Assembly: GCF_003046315.1 (NCBI RefSeq)
Contig: NZ_PZZP01000001.1
Span: 1,488,001 to 1,552,000, forward strand
DNA length: 64,000 nt
Reading direction: 5' to 3'
Source of the DNA: Desmospora activa DSM 45169
Lineage (GTDB): Bacteria; Bacillota; Bacilli; Thermoactinomycetales; DSM-45169
The translations under genes were made by a program, and so were the position numbers. Each line of letters opens with the position of its first letter. Position 1 is the first letter of the stretch. A model generated the notes under the pieces. The model was not told the origin of the DNA. It made no database searches and worked only from the letters and a program-made list of their open reading frames with translations. Positions 1 to 8,293 of the stretch are shown piece after piece.

Positions 1-165
1 ACGTTCTTCCCGCATCCCATTCCACGCTTTTTTAACCCCGTCTCCGCTTGCTTTTAGCCCTTTTTCCAGTCCGTTTTTCCCGATTTGTAGACTTTTATCC
101 CACAACTGCTTCGCTTGCTTCATCACTTTTCGCTTTTTCTCTTCATCTTGAAAAATCCGAAGCAT
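1..165 (-). CDS. Unknown protein, N-terminal part (cut by window edge)
   Basis: The first 55 codons of a minus-strand gene run off the left edge. The ATG at 165 is preceded by a strong GAGGAGAAGG ribosome site. The visible protein begins MLRIFQDEEKKRK and is rich in Lys, Trp and Gly, with no membrane segment or signal peptide in this part. I do not recognise the family. It stands alone behind its own candidate promoter and a symmetric operator-like sequence, so it may be a regulated single gene. Confidence 0.65.
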   Translation of the reverse strand, partial: MLRIFQDEEKKRKVMKQAKQLWDKSLQIGKNGLEKGLKASGDGVKKAWNGMREER

Positions 166-195
166 ATTCGCCCCTTCTCCTCTAAACGAAATAAC

Positions 196-243
196 ACCGT
201 AGGTCTACAGTATTAGTATAACATGATTTTACAGTGATTTGAC
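196..243 (-). promoter_or_regulatory. Candidate promoter with operator-like inverted repeat
   Basis: On the minus strand a TATACT -10 (215-220) is followed by a 16-nt near-palindrome, ACTGTAGACCTACGGT (196-211), just where transcription would start. The -35 around 238-243 is poor. The symmetry (GTAG-AC-CTAC core with outer AC/GT) is what a dimeric repressor site at +1 would look like. The regulator is unknown. Confidence 0.35.
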
Positions 244-311
244 GTTTGAAAGGGAAATGGACTGAGGTGCCAACCACCCAAATAGCCCACGTCAGAAAGG
301 TATGTAGAACC

Positions 312-1052
312 TCAAATAACCTCCACTGCCAAACCGGATTGAGCCACCCGTATGTTACCCTGGAAAAAGGCTTCTGCTTCCGCTTCAATCTCCTGTGGAT
401 CTAATTCAGGAAACCAATGGGTGATCATCAAGGTGCGCGCGCCGATGAGAGCTGCTGCTTCCGCCGCTTCACGCACTGAATGATGGGCCATCGGTGCTGA
501 CGGTTTATCCCGATGCAAATAGGTGCCCTCACAGATGAACAGATCCGGCCGCTGTATCATTCCTTCCCAGTCAGTAGATAATCCTGCATCGGCTCCATAC
601 AGAATTGTCCCCTCCTCCGACGCGATCACCATCGCATAACACGGCACGCCATGATCCGTGCGGTACCAGCGCACCGATAGTCCATCCTGTTTCAGATGAT
701 CGCCATCCTTTACCTCCCTGATCGCGATCGTATCATGATAAGTTAGACGATCCGCCCACTCATGGGGCGCAAGTGGCGTACGCACCAGCAGTGGACGTGA
801 GCGACGTTTCAGCCGCAACGCAGTTAAAATGGCATACTGTAATACAAAAAAGTCAGCGATATGATCGTGGTGGAGGTGCGATAACCATACTTCATCCAAT
901 TGGTCCGGCCGCATAATCTTCCCCAAATGGGCCAGCACCCCGCTTCCACAGTCCACTAGAATATTTTTGTTAGCCGTTTGCAAAAGATAACCGGCTGTCG
1001 CTCCACCTGGCCCTGGATAAGGAGAATGGCATCCTAAGACCGTCCATTTCAT
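312..1052 (-). CDS. MBL-fold hydrolase, RNase Z/YhfI-like
   Basis: A 246-residue metallo-beta-lactamase-fold protein related to RNase Z and B. subtilis YhfI. It begins MKWTVLGCHSPYPGPGGA and has the HLHHDHIAD metal motif near residue 60. Later metal ligands are DHG near 110, GADAG near 150 and an H in ITHW near 210. The family hydrolyses phosphodiester or other ester bonds with two metal ions; the substrate cannot be told from sequence. The ATG at 1052 was chosen over an upstream GTG because GAAGGAG lies 8 nt before it. It is separated from korB by a terminator, so is probably transcribed alone. Confidence 0.8.
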   Translation of the reverse strand: MKWTVLGCHSPYPGPGGATAGYLLQTANKNILVDCGSGVLAHLGKIMRPDQLDEVWLSHLHHDHIADFFVLQYAILTALRLKRRSRPLLVRTPLAPHEWADRLTYHDTIAIREVKDGDHLKQDGLSVRWYRTDHGVPCYAMVIASEEGTILYGADAGLSTDWEGMIQRPDLFICEGTYLHRDKPSAPMAHHSVREAAEAAALIGARTLMITHWFPELDPQEIEAEAEAFFQGNIRVAQSGLAVEVI

Positions 1053-1111
1053 CCGTAACACTCCTTCACTGATCGTTCTTCTCTGATTTTGCCCTTTTTA
1101 CTGGATTCCAA

Positions 1112-1142
1112 AGAAAAAACCAGCGTCCAACATGGACACTGG
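1112..1142 (-). terminator. Terminator after korB
   Basis: Ten-base arms CCAGTGTCCA and TGGACGCTGG, with one mismatch and a 3-nt loop, are followed on the minus strand by TTTTTTC. The hairpin sits 12 nt past the korB stop. Confidence 0.85.
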
Positions 1143-1153
1143 CGAGTTAAAAT

Positions 1154-2020
1154 TTAAGCGAACTCCGCTACCAACTCATCAAATTCTTCCTTTGACAACT
1201 TTAGATCCTGTTTGGCCAAGGGTTCTTCTCGAAAGCCAGGAATCAGCTCCTCATAGCTTTTCCGTTCTTTGTTCTGATAAATCAGCCCAGTTACCAAACC
1301 GCCCGTTTCCATCAATTTTTGCATGGCAGTCATGCGGTTGTATGGATCATACGTTTCATCTTCTTCTAGATTGGTGATATGCTCCTTAAACCAATCGTAG
1401 GTATTGATTTTATTGTAAGTGACACAGGGGCTGTAGACATTGATTAGCGAGAAGCCTCGATGCTTCAATCCCTCTTCGATCAGATGGGTCATCTGTTTGA
1501 GATCACTGGAAAAAGCTTGTGCGACAAAACCGGCTCCTGCCGTCAGCGCCATCTCCAAGGGGGCGATGGTAGCCTCGATGGAACCTTTGGGCGTGCTTTT
1601 TGTCTTAAAGCCCATATCGCTACGGGGAGAGGTCTGCCCTTTGGTTAAGCCGTAGACCTGGTTATCCATCACAATATAGGTGATATCCACATTGCGGCGA
1701 ATCGCATGAATCGTATGCCCTAACCCGATGGCAAACCCGTCGCCGTCACCACCGGCAGCCACCACCGTCAAGTCGCGGTTGGCCAGTTTCAATCCTTGTG
1801 CGATCGGCAGAGCCCGACCGTGAATGCCGTGAAAGCCGTATGCGTTCATATATCCGGAAATACGGCCGGAACAACCAATGCCGGACACCAAGACCACATC
1901 CTCCGGCTCCAGACCCTGGTTGGCAAATGCGCGTTGCATCGCGGCCAACACGGAGAAGTCACCACAGCCGGGACACCAATTGGGCTTCACTTTGTTGCGG
2001 AACTCTTTAAACGTGGCCAT
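1154..2020 (-). CDS. korB: 2-oxoacid:ferredoxin oxidoreductase, beta subunit
   Basis: A 288-residue thiamine-diphosphate-binding subunit of a 2-oxoacid:acceptor oxidoreductase, probably 2-oxoglutarate:ferredoxin oxidoreductase (KorB type). It oxidatively decarboxylates a 2-oxoacid to acyl-CoA and reduces ferredoxin. Visible motifs are WCPGCGDFSVL near residue 15, GIGCSGR near 45, the diphosphate motif GGDGDGFAIG near 90 and DNQVYGLTKGQ near 120. The ATG at 2020 fits the family start MATFKEFRNK and has AAGGAG upstream; the reading frame is open further upstream but that part is not family-like. It overlaps the end of korA by 14 nt, so the two are translationally coupled. The exact substrate is inferred. 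Confidence 0.9.
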   Translation of the reverse strand: MATFKEFRNKVKPNWCPGCGDFSVLAAMQRAFANQGLEPEDVVLVSGIGCSGRISGYMNAYGFHGIHGRALPIAQGLKLANRDLTVVAAGGDGDGFAIGLGHTIHAIRRNVDITYIVMDNQVYGLTKGQTSPRSDMGFKTKSTPKGSIEATIAPLEMALTAGAGFVAQAFSSDLKQMTHLIEEGLKHRGFSLINVYSPCVTYNKINTYDWFKEHITNLEEDETYDPYNRMTAMQKLMETGGLVTGLIYQNKERKSYEELIPGFREEPLAKQDLKLSKEEFDELVAEFA

Positions 2021-3767
2021 GAACCAACAACTCCTTACATTGGTTGTATATTTCCGACGGTAGGAAAGGGTTACCGTCGTATTTGCCGACATGGATAATC
2101 TTGTCCCTCATACCGACATGCAGTTTCAACAGATCGGCCAATTGACCTGTTGCATTATTCTCCACCACAACCACCCGTTTGGCACGCTCCATCAAAGGCT
2201 TTACCGCCTCCGCCGGGAATGGGAGCAGCTGGCGGATATGAAGCTGATTCACCTTGGTTCCCTCGTTTTCCAACCGCTCCATCCCTTCTTGAATCACACC
2301 ACGGGTGGAGCCGATCCCAACCAGCAACAGATCCGCTTCATCATGACGGATATCGCTGACGATCGGATCGTGAAAATCGATGCCATCAGCCAACTTTTGC
2401 AGCCGTTTCTCCATCATTTCCCGGCGGTTGTCGGCATTTTCTGAGGGACGCCCGGTCTCGTCATGCTCCACGCCCGTCACATGATGCAATCCGTTTTTAA
2501 CCCCCGGCAGCACCCGTGGAGAAATGCCGTCTTCCGTCCGTTGATATCGCTTAAATAACTGGGAGTTTTCTAACGCTTCCAGTCCCTCTGCATCGGAGAT
2601 CAGCTTGCCGCGATCAACTTGGATGCGATCGTAATCCAGTGGTTCCACCGTCTGTTTACCGAGAGAAAGGGCCAAATCCGACAGGATGATAACGGGGCAT
2701 TGATATTTGTCCGCCAGGTTGAAAGCCTGGATCGTATCGTAAAAACACTCCTCTACGGTGCTGGGAGCAATCACAATCTTGGGGATCTCGCCATGAGTGG
2801 AGTAGATCATGGCGTTGATATCGCTCTGTTCCTGTTTGGTAGGAAGACCCGTGCTAGGCCCACCTCGCTGCGTATCCACAACAACGGCGGGGGTCTCGGT
2901 CATACCCGATAAGCCGATCGCTTCCGTCATCAGCGAGAGTCCCGGTCCGGCGGACGCCGTCAGCGCCCGCACACCACCATAATTGGCACCGATCACCATG
3001 GAGATGGCGGCAATTTCATCTTCGGTCTGAACGACTGTGCCACCAAATTGGGAAAGCTTCTTAATGAGATATTCCATAATTTCCGAAGATGGCGTAATCG
3101 GATAAGCGGCCATCAAACGGGCGCCAGCAGCAACGGCTCCTAACGCGATCGCATCGTTGCCTATCATATAGAGCCGCTTCTTGTTGTCGGAAGGTTCCAG
3201 CATCAGTTCCGCCTGGGCTCCTCCCGTCTCCTTTACAACCGTATCGGCTCCCGCTTGAATCGCTTGCATATTTTTCTCCACCACTTGCTGGCCTTTGCGC
3301 AAAAATTTCTCCTCAATCACCTCTTGAAAAACATGCAACGGCAAGCTTAAAAGAGCACTGGACGCACCAACGGCCACCATGTTTTTCATTTGGGCCAAAC
3401 CGATATCCTGTGCGGTTTTTGTAAACGGTATCGCAATCAGACGCGCAGAAACACCCTCAGGAACAGTTGGATTAAACTTTGCATCTGCTAAAATGATACC
3501 GCGATCGTGAAGTTCATGAGCGTTTAGATCGATGGTTTCCTGATCGAAAGCGACGAGTATGTCCAAATCATCGGATACAGCTCGGATCGGTCGGGTGCTG
3601 ATCCGGATTTTGGTGTTGGAATGTCCCCCTTTAATACGGGAAGAAAAATGTCGATATCCATAGAGGTGATATCCCAGGCGATTAAGTGCAGTGGAAAAAA
3701 TTTCACCGGTACTGTCGATTCCTTCCCCCTGCTGCCCGCCCACTTTCCACGAAAGTTGCTTGATCAT
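2007..3767 (-). CDS. korA: 2-oxoacid:ferredoxin oxidoreductase, fused gamma-alpha subunit
   Basis: A 586-residue fusion of the gamma domain (about 1-190, containing GGQQGEGIDSTGEIF and HFSSRIKGGHS) to the alpha domain (about 195-580, with YPITPSSEIMEYL and the transketolase-like C-terminal region). Length and layout match KorA of Bacillales. With KorB it forms a CoA- and ferredoxin-dependent 2-oxoacid decarboxylating complex in the cytoplasm. The ATG at 3767 has AAAGGAG 8-9 nt upstream. It is first of a two-gene operon and has an unusually long upstream region. 2-Oxoglutarate rather than pyruvate specificity is inferred from family resemblance. Confidence 0.9.
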   Translation of the reverse strand: MIKQLSWKVGGQQGEGIDSTGEIFSTALNRLGYHLYGYRHFSSRIKGGHSNTKIRISTRPIRAVSDDLDILVAFDQETIDLNAHELHDRGIILADAKFNPTVPEGVSARLIAIPFTKTAQDIGLAQMKNMVAVGASSALLSLPLHVFQEVIEEKFLRKGQQVVEKNMQAIQAGADTVVKETGGAQAELMLEPSDNKKRLYMIGNDAIALGAVAAGARLMAAYPITPSSEIMEYLIKKLSQFGGTVVQTEDEIAAISMVIGANYGGVRALTASAGPGLSLMTEAIGLSGMTETPAVVVDTQRGGPSTGLPTKQEQSDINAMIYSTHGEIPKIVIAPSTVEECFYDTIQAFNLADKYQCPVIILSDLALSLGKQTVEPLDYDRIQVDRGKLISDAEGLEALENSQLFKRYQRTEDGISPRVLPGVKNGLHHVTGVEHDETGRPSENADNRREMMEKRLQKLADGIDFHDPIVSDIRHDEADLLLVGIGSTRGVIQEGMERLENEGTKVNQLHIRQLLPFPAEAVKPLMERAKRVVVVENNATGQLADLLKLHVGMRDKIIHVGKYDGNPFLPSEIYNQCKELLVHGHV

Positions 3768-4118
3768 GAACTCATCTCCTTTAAATCTTCCCTGACACCT
3801 TCCTGGGTGAACCTAGTCCCTGTGTGTTGAGGCGGTTCTCTCTCCGCTCTCATCTGCTTTCCCCTACGTTCTAGTCCCCATCAGATAACTTTGATTGAAG
3901 AACAATCAATGCTGACGGGGCTCGAGATGCCGATAAACGATCACATCCAACCCTACACCCTGACGCGCAATCCGATTCGCGCCATTCGGCTGAATGTTTC
4001 GCCATCGATCAGTTTAAATCTCATCATTGTCAATTCTAGACCGCTTTATCGCAAAAAGCAACCGCTATACCATGAATTTAGCGAGAGCAGAACGGTAAGC
4101 GAGCTCTAAAATAATCGA
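3768..4118 (-). promoter_or_regulatory. korA upstream region with candidate promoter and long leader
   Basis: This 351-bp gap holds a candidate sigma-A promoter on the minus strand (TTGCTT at 4056-4061, 17-nt spacer, TAGAAT at 4033-4038), which would give a leader of about 260 nt. The leader contains a TTGATT/AATCAA hairpin (around 3890-3910), two direct copies of GGGACTAG (3871-3878 and 3813-3820) and a 24-codon ORF without a ribosome site. A plus-strand ORF at 3891-4109 also lacks a ribosome site. I recognise no known riboswitch. Confidence 0.35.
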
Positions 4119-5066
4119 TCATAAGTGCTTTAGTAGAAAGCGGTGGGCGTTTTCCCGTTGGCAACCGATACGGAGGTGCTCGGGATAACGACGGGCCAGC
4201 AACTTTTCTAACTCCGGTAGATCTCCTGTATTCTCTAGACCGGGGACTTTTTGATCAATCCCATCAAAATCGGAGCCAAAGGCGATGTGATGCTCCGCTC
4301 CTAACTCCAATAGATGATCCAAATGGCGGAAGAGGTCATCTACTCGCGCTTGATCCGGGTCAGGATGAAGGAACTTAGGCACAAATGTGAGACCGATTAA
4401 GCCATCCCGCTGGATCAACGCTCGAATCTGATCATCTTCCAGATTGCGCCGATGAGGACATATGGCGCGGCAATTGGAGTGTGAAGCCAACACCGGCACC
4501 TCTGTCATCTCCATTACCTCCCAAAATCCGCGTACCGACAGATGGGAAACATCCAGGATGATGCCCAGCCGTGCCATCTCCTGTACAAATGTACGGCCAA
4601 ACCGGGTTAAGCCGCCTCCTCGTTCCTCTTCAATCCCATCCGCCACTTCGTTGGCATAGTTCCAGGTTAAGCCTACCATACGAACGCCCAGACGGTGCAA
4701 CAGGCGCAAATGGGATAACTCTCCCTGAATCGCATCCGCCCCTTCCAGCAACAACAACGCTCCCAGCCGTTTATCGGTTCCCAATCGCTTAACATCACTC
4801 CGATCCAAAACAGGAAACACCTGCCGCTCCCCGATGACCACCTTTTCATAAAACAGATCCACTTGGGCCAAGGCGGCCTCCCAGGTTTGCGCTCGCGGGA
4901 CAGAGGGAGAGACAAATATGGCAAATACCTGCATCCCCACCCCTGCTCGGGATGCCCGGGGGTAAGTTACATCTAAACCCGTCTCCTCCCTCTCTTCATA
5001 AAAGGAGAGATCCGGATCCCGCCACAGTTTGGATAAAACATCACAATGCAAATCGATCCAGCGCAT
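4119..5066 (-). CDS. Membrane dipeptidase-like zinc hydrolase (M19)
   Basis: A 315-residue member of the renal/membrane dipeptidase family M19, a TIM-barrel binuclear zinc enzyme that cleaves dipeptides, often with a D-residue at the C-terminal side. The start MRWIDLHCDVL carries the first HxD metal pair; further ligands are a Glu near 125 (LLLEGADAI), SHSN near 190 and the SDFDG motif near 270. The ATG at 5066 has AAGGAGGCAG upstream. No signal peptide is visible, so it probably acts in the cytoplasm. The gene follows the spoVS terminator closely, and the same spoVS-dipeptidase-korAB order is common in Bacillales. Substrate is unknown. Confidence 0.88.
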   Translation of the reverse strand: MRWIDLHCDVLSKLWRDPDLSFYEEREETGLDVTYPRASRAGVGMQVFAIFVSPSVPRAQTWEAALAQVDLFYEKVVIGERQVFPVLDRSDVKRLGTDKRLGALLLLEGADAIQGELSHLRLLHRLGVRMVGLTWNYANEVADGIEEERGGGLTRFGRTFVQEMARLGIILDVSHLSVRGFWEVMEMTEVPVLASHSNCRAICPHRRNLEDDQIRALIQRDGLIGLTFVPKFLHPDPDQARVDDLFRHLDHLLELGAEHHIAFGSDFDGIDQKVPGLENTGDLPELEKLLARRYPEHLRIGCQRENAHRFLLKHL

Positions 5067-5094
5067 CGAGCTGCCTCCTTTTTGCAAACAAAAG

Positions 5095-5125
5095 AAAACC
5101 TGTTTATATTTCATAAACAGGTTTT
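5095..5125 (-). terminator. Terminator after spoVS, close to dipeptidase start
   Basis: A perfect 13-bp stem AAAACCTGTTTAT/ATAAACAGGTTTT with a 5-nt loop is followed on the minus strand by a T-rich tail (CTTTTGTTTG). It ends only 29 nt before the dipeptidase start, so expression of that gene from spoVS needs read-through. Confidence 0.85.
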
Positions 5126-5142
5126 ATCAGTTGTTTCATCCC

Positions 5143-5403
5143 TTAACGGGGTTCCACAATAAGCTTGATGGCCGTACGTTCCTCACCATCGATCATAATG
5201 TCGGTAAATGCTGGAATGCAAATCAAGTCAATGCCACTGGGTGCTACAAATCCTCTTGCAATTGCAACCGCTTTTACGGATTGGTTGAGTGCGCCTGCAC
5301 CGATGGCTTGAATCTCGGCATTGCCTCGTTCACGCAGGACACCGGCCAGCGCACCAGCGACGGAGTTCGGGTTGGACTTTGCTGAAACTTTTAATACTTC
5401 CAT
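5143..5403 (-). CDS. spoVS: Stage V sporulation protein S
   Basis: An 86-residue SpoVS, a small Alba-like dimeric protein needed for coat assembly and late sporulation in B. subtilis. The sequence MEVLKVSAKSNPNSVAGALA through IKLIVEPR is nearly invariant in spore formers. The ATG at 5403 has GGAGG nine nt upstream; an extra in-frame 18-residue extension lies upstream but is not part of the family. A strong sigma-H-type promoter lies 45-72 nt before the start, matching the known sigma-H control in Bacillus. Confidence 0.97.
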   Translation of the reverse strand: MEVLKVSAKSNPNSVAGALAGVLRERGNAEIQAIGAGALNQSVKAVAIARGFVAPSGIDLICIPAFTDIMIDGEERTAIKLIVEPR

Positions 5404-5447
5404 GTCGGTGACCTCCTCGATGGTTTGGACTAAGTCCACTGTTAATA

Positions 5448-5475
5448 TATTCGGCAATCTTTTATAAATTCCTTC
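5448..5475 (-). promoter_or_regulatory. Sigma-H promoter of spoVS
   Basis: The minus strand reads GAAGGAATT, 13 nt, then CGAAT, fitting the sigma-H consensus RWAGGAxxT-N13/14-HGAAT almost exactly. SpoVS is a known sigma-H regulon member in B. subtilis, which supports the call. Confidence 0.85.
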
Positions 5476-5478
5476 TAA

Positions 5479-5595
5479 TTAGGAACTAGCTGGTGAAACT
5501 CCCAGCCCAACCATCACCAATACACCGCCAATCGCAATTCCACAGCGGAGAACAGAGCAAACAAAAGGACTCCTGCCATATAGCCACAAACTCAT
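5479..5595 (-). CDS. Small predicted single-pass membrane peptide
   Basis: A 38-codon ORF starts at 5595 (or an adjacent ATG at 5598) with GAGG 4-7 nt upstream and ends TAA at 5479, between ymdB and spoVS. It opens MSLWLYGRSPF and has a hydrophobic stretch, CGIAIGGVLVMVGLGV, long enough for one membrane pass. It has no match I can name. It ends just before the spoVS sigma-H promoter and sits about 32 nt past the ymdB stop, so it could be the last gene of the rny/ymdB side. Its small size means chance cannot be excluded. Confidence 0.5.
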   Translation of the reverse strand: MSLWLYGRSPFVCSVLRCGIAIGGVLVMVGLGVSPASS

Positions 5596-5630
5596 CATCG
5601 ATCCTCTACTGGGAAGTGCGAACACTTATT

Positions 5631-6428
5631 TCAATCGAAAAAAGGATGATCATCATCGATCCGTATGCGACGAATCCCATGTGCATGCCCCGTTTTGTTG
5701 TCAATATCGATCAGAACTGCATTCAATTGTGTGGGTCCCGCTTCCACTTCAAAACGAATGGGTAACTGCGTCAAAAATTTTTTTAACACCATCTCTCGAT
5801 CCATGCCGATAACCCCATCCCGCGGTCCGACCATCCCCACATCCGTCAGATAAGCCGTCCCTTTTGGCAGGATTCGTTCATCACCGGTCTGCACATGGGT
5901 ATGCGTCCCGATCACCGCAGATACGCGTCCATCGAGGTGCCAGGCCATCGCTTGCTTTTCTGAAGTCGTCTCCGCATGAAAATCGACCAATACAGGCGTC
6001 CCCTGCTTAATCTGGGAGAGCAAGGCATCGATTTCACGAAAGGGGCAATCCAAGGTGGATAAAAAGGAACGGCCCATTAGATTGATCAACACCAGTTCCC
6101 GCCCCTGGCTGAGCGGCAAGCGAGTTATCCCTCTCCCCGGTGTGCCTTCAGGGAAATTAGCGGGTCGGACCATCCGCTCTTCCTGATCGATAAAATCAAA
6201 AATCTCCATTTTGGCCCATGTATGATTTCCCAAGGTAATGCCGTCGATGCCTGCACCAAAAAATTCACGACTGATGGCACGGGTGATCCCCCGTCCGTCA
6301 TTGGCGGCATTTTCTCCATTGACCACAATGGCATCAGGCTGGTAAGTCCCTTTAAGGCGGGGTAGATAAGAAAAAAGGGTTTCCTGCCCCGGCTTACCCA
6401 CCACATCCCCGATCATCAACACTCGCAT
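5631..6428 (-). CDS. ymdB: YmdB-type metallophosphoesterase
   Basis: A 265-residue calcineurin-like phosphodiesterase of the YmdB family (TIGR00282), which in B. subtilis affects biofilm and motility gene expression, is active on 2',3'-cyclic nucleotides and works together with RNase Y. Metal-site motifs are visible in order: GDVVGKPG near residue 7, NGENAANDGRG near 38, LGNHTW near 68, DFHAETTSEK near 150 and GTHTHVQTGDE near 175. The ATG at 6428 has GGAGGAAGA upstream. It lies directly downstream of rny, as in Bacillus, but behind an rny terminator. Confidence 0.93.
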   Translation of the reverse strand: MRVLMIGDVVGKPGQETLFSYLPRLKGTYQPDAIVVNGENAANDGRGITRAISREFFGAGIDGITLGNHTWAKMEIFDFIDQEERMVRPANFPEGTPGRGITRLPLSQGRELVLINLMGRSFLSTLDCPFREIDALLSQIKQGTPVLVDFHAETTSEKQAMAWHLDGRVSAVIGTHTHVQTGDERILPKGTAYLTDVGMVGPRDGVIGMDREMVLKKFLTQLPIRFEVEAGPTQLNAVLIDIDNKTGHAHGIRRIRIDDDHPFFD

Positions 6429-6484
6429 CTCGTCTTCCTCCATTCGGACGAAGGTTACCCATCAAGGTATTCGTCCATAGTAAA

Positions 6485-6516
6485 AAAATAAAGCGGCGAC
6501 AGGGCCGCTTTATTTT
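6485..6516 (-). terminator. Terminator after rny
   Basis: The minus strand carries AATAAAGCGGC, a 6-nt loop, GCCGCTTTATT and a T7 tail. The first arm includes the rny stop codon. Confidence 0.9.
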
Positions 6517-8054
6517 GCATATTCAACCGCACGTGTTTCTCGAATCACTGTCACCTTGATATGCCCAGGGTAGTCCAATTGGTTTTCAATCTGCTTTTTA
6601 ATGTCACGCGCCAGTTTAACCGATTCATTGTCGGAAATCTCCTCAGGACGAACCATAATTCGTACCTCGCGCCCCGCTTGGATAGCGTAGGATTTCTCCA
6701 CACCATCAAAGGATTCGCAGATCTCCTCCAACTTTTCCAGCCGCTTGATGTAAGCTTCCAACGTTTCTCTGCGCGCACCGGGACGTGCTGCGGACAACGC
6801 ATCGGCAGCACCCACCAGCACAGCGATCACACTGGTCGCTTCCACATCGCCGTGGTGTGATGCAATCCCATTGATCACAGCAGGGTGTTCATTATATTTT
6901 TTACCCAATTCAATCCCAATTTCCACATGGGAGCCTTCTACTTCATGGTCAATCGCTTTTCCGATGTCATGCAGCAATCCAGCCCGCTTAGCTAGATGAA
7001 TGTCTTCCCCCAGCTCCGCTGCCAACAGCCCAGCCAGATGAGCCACTTCCATCGAATGCTTCAATACATTTTGGCCATAGCTGGTCCGGAATTTCAACCG
7101 CCCTAAAATCTTGATCACATCGGGGTGTAATCCGTGTACCCCTGTCTCAAAGGTGGCTTGCTCTCCATATTCCCGAATCCGTTCATCCACTTCCCGACGT
7201 GATTTTTCCACCATCTCTTCGATCCGCGCCGGGTGAATGCGCCCATCCGCTACCAATTTCTCCAGGGCGACACGGGCCACTTCCCGCCGGATGGGATCAA
7301 ATCCGGACAGTATGACTGCCTCCGGTGTATCATCGATGATCAGATCGATCCCGGTCAATGTTTCCAATGCGCGGATATTGCGCCCTTCCCGTCCGATGAT
7401 ACGCCCTTTCATCTCATCGTTGGGCAAGGTGACCACCGAAACCGTCGTTTCCGCCACATGGTCGGCTGCACACCGTTGGATAGCCAAAGAGAGAATGCTG
7501 CGGGCACGCTTGTCCGCTTCTTCCAGGGCCTGGCTCTCCATTTCCTTGATCAGCTGGGCGGTTTCATGCCGCATCTCACTTTCCACTTTGGCCAAAATCA
7601 ACTGCTTGGCCTCTTCGGTCGTAAGACCGGACAATCGTTCCAATTCTTCCACCTGCTCCCGATACAGGGATTCCACCTTCCGTTCCTTGTCCTGTATGCG
7701 GTTTTCCCTGCGGGAGAGGGCTTCTTCCTTTTTCTCCTGTGATTCCTGTTTTCGATCCAGAGTCTCTTCCTTTTGCATCAAGCGTCGTTCCAGGCGCGCG
7801 AGATCATTGCGCTGTTCCCGGATTTCCCGTTCTGCTTCCGTACGCAAGCGATGTGTTTCATCCCGGGCTTCCAGAATTTGTTCCCGCTTTAATGCTTCCG
7901 CATTGTGGCGGGCTTTATCCATGATCTGTTCCGCCTCTTTTTCCGCGCTTCCGATGCGGGCTTCCGCCGTCAACTTTCGTAACCAGTAACCGACGGCAAG
8001 CCCGGCTCCGGATCCCAGGAGGAACAGGAGTAACCATGACAGGAAATCAGCCAT
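6510..8054 (-). CDS. rny: Ribonuclease Y
   Basis: A 514-residue RNase Y, the membrane-anchored endoribonuclease that starts bulk mRNA decay in many Firmicutes. Order of parts: N-terminal membrane helix (about 4-24), long charged coiled coil (about 30-190), KH domain (about 205-270, with [11 protein letters not shown]) and HD domain with GLLHDIGKA near 360. Length equals the family norm (about 520). The ATG at 8054 has a strong GGGGGGAGGTGGG site. The neighbour ymdB matches the conserved rny-ymdB pair. Confidence 0.97.
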   Translation of the reverse strand: MADFLSWLLLFLLGSGAGLAVGYWLRKLTAEARIGSAEKEAEQIMDKARHNAEALKREQILEARDETHRLRTEAEREIREQRNDLARLERRLMQKEETLDRKQESQEKKEEALSRRENRIQDKERKVESLYREQVEELERLSGLTTEEAKQLILAKVESEMRHETAQLIKEMESQALEEADKRARSILSLAIQRCAADHVAETTVSVVTLPNDEMKGRIIGREGRNIRALETLTGIDLIIDDTPEAVILSGFDPIRREVARVALEKLVADGRIHPARIEEMVEKSRREVDERIREYGEQATFETGVHGLHPDVIKILGRLKFRTSYGQNVLKHSMEVAHLAGLLAAELGEDIHLAKRAGLLHDIGKAIDHEVEGSHVEIGIELGKKYNEHPAVINGIASHHGDVEATSVIAVLVGAADALSAARPGARRETLEAYIKRLEKLEEICESFDGVEKSYAIQAGREVRIMVRPEEISDNESVKLARDIKKQIENQLDYPGHIKVTVIRETRAVEYAK

Positions 8055-8084
8055 TGATCGCTACCCACCTCCCCCCTTCTCCAA

Positions 8085-8222
8085 TTACAAAACAAGACCG
8101 ACTCTCACTTCGGTCCGTCTAAAGATCTGCTCATTTTCCGGCGGAACCGGACGGATTTCTTGGGTAAAAGGATGTCGGAACCGCGTCACCCGCAGCAAGC
8201 TCCACACCCGTTTAAACGGCAC
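8085..8222 (-). CDS. Possible small basic protein upstream of rny
   Basis: A 45-codon ORF starts at a GTG (8222) and stops at 8085, 30 nt before rny. The protein contains RVTRFRHPFTQEIRPVPPEN and is rich in Arg and Pro. An in-frame stop lies three codons before the GTG and no clear ribosome site precedes it, which weakens the case. It begins 14 nt after a terminator, in the region that must also hold the rny promoter. Unknown family; it may be a leader ORF or chance. Confidence 0.3.
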   Translation of the reverse strand: MPFKRVWSLLRVTRFRHPFTQEIRPVPPENEQIFRRTEVRVGLVL

Positions 8223-8235
8223 CAAACATTAGTCA

Positions 8236-8276
8236 TGAAAACATCCTTCATCCGACAATTTTAAGGATGAAGGATG
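8236..8276 (-). terminator. Terminator after the split Rad50 C-half
   Basis: A perfect 12-bp stem, CATCCTTCATCC/GGATGAAGGATG, is followed by TTTTC on the minus strand. It probably ends the recA-recX-nuclease-ATPase transcript. Confidence 0.85.
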
Positions 8277-8293
8277 CACACCAATTGTAATCT

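Noticed and set aside
3891-4109. A 72-codon plus-strand ORF between korA and the dipeptidase
   Set aside because: No ribosome site or promoter, no recognisable domain; in the korA leader on the opposite strand. Kept only as part of the leader description.
7237-7989. A 250-codon plus-strand ORF opposite rny
   Set aside because: Antisense to a clear RNase Y gene; composition (Ser/Arg-rich) is the mirror of the coiled coil and there is no ribosome site.
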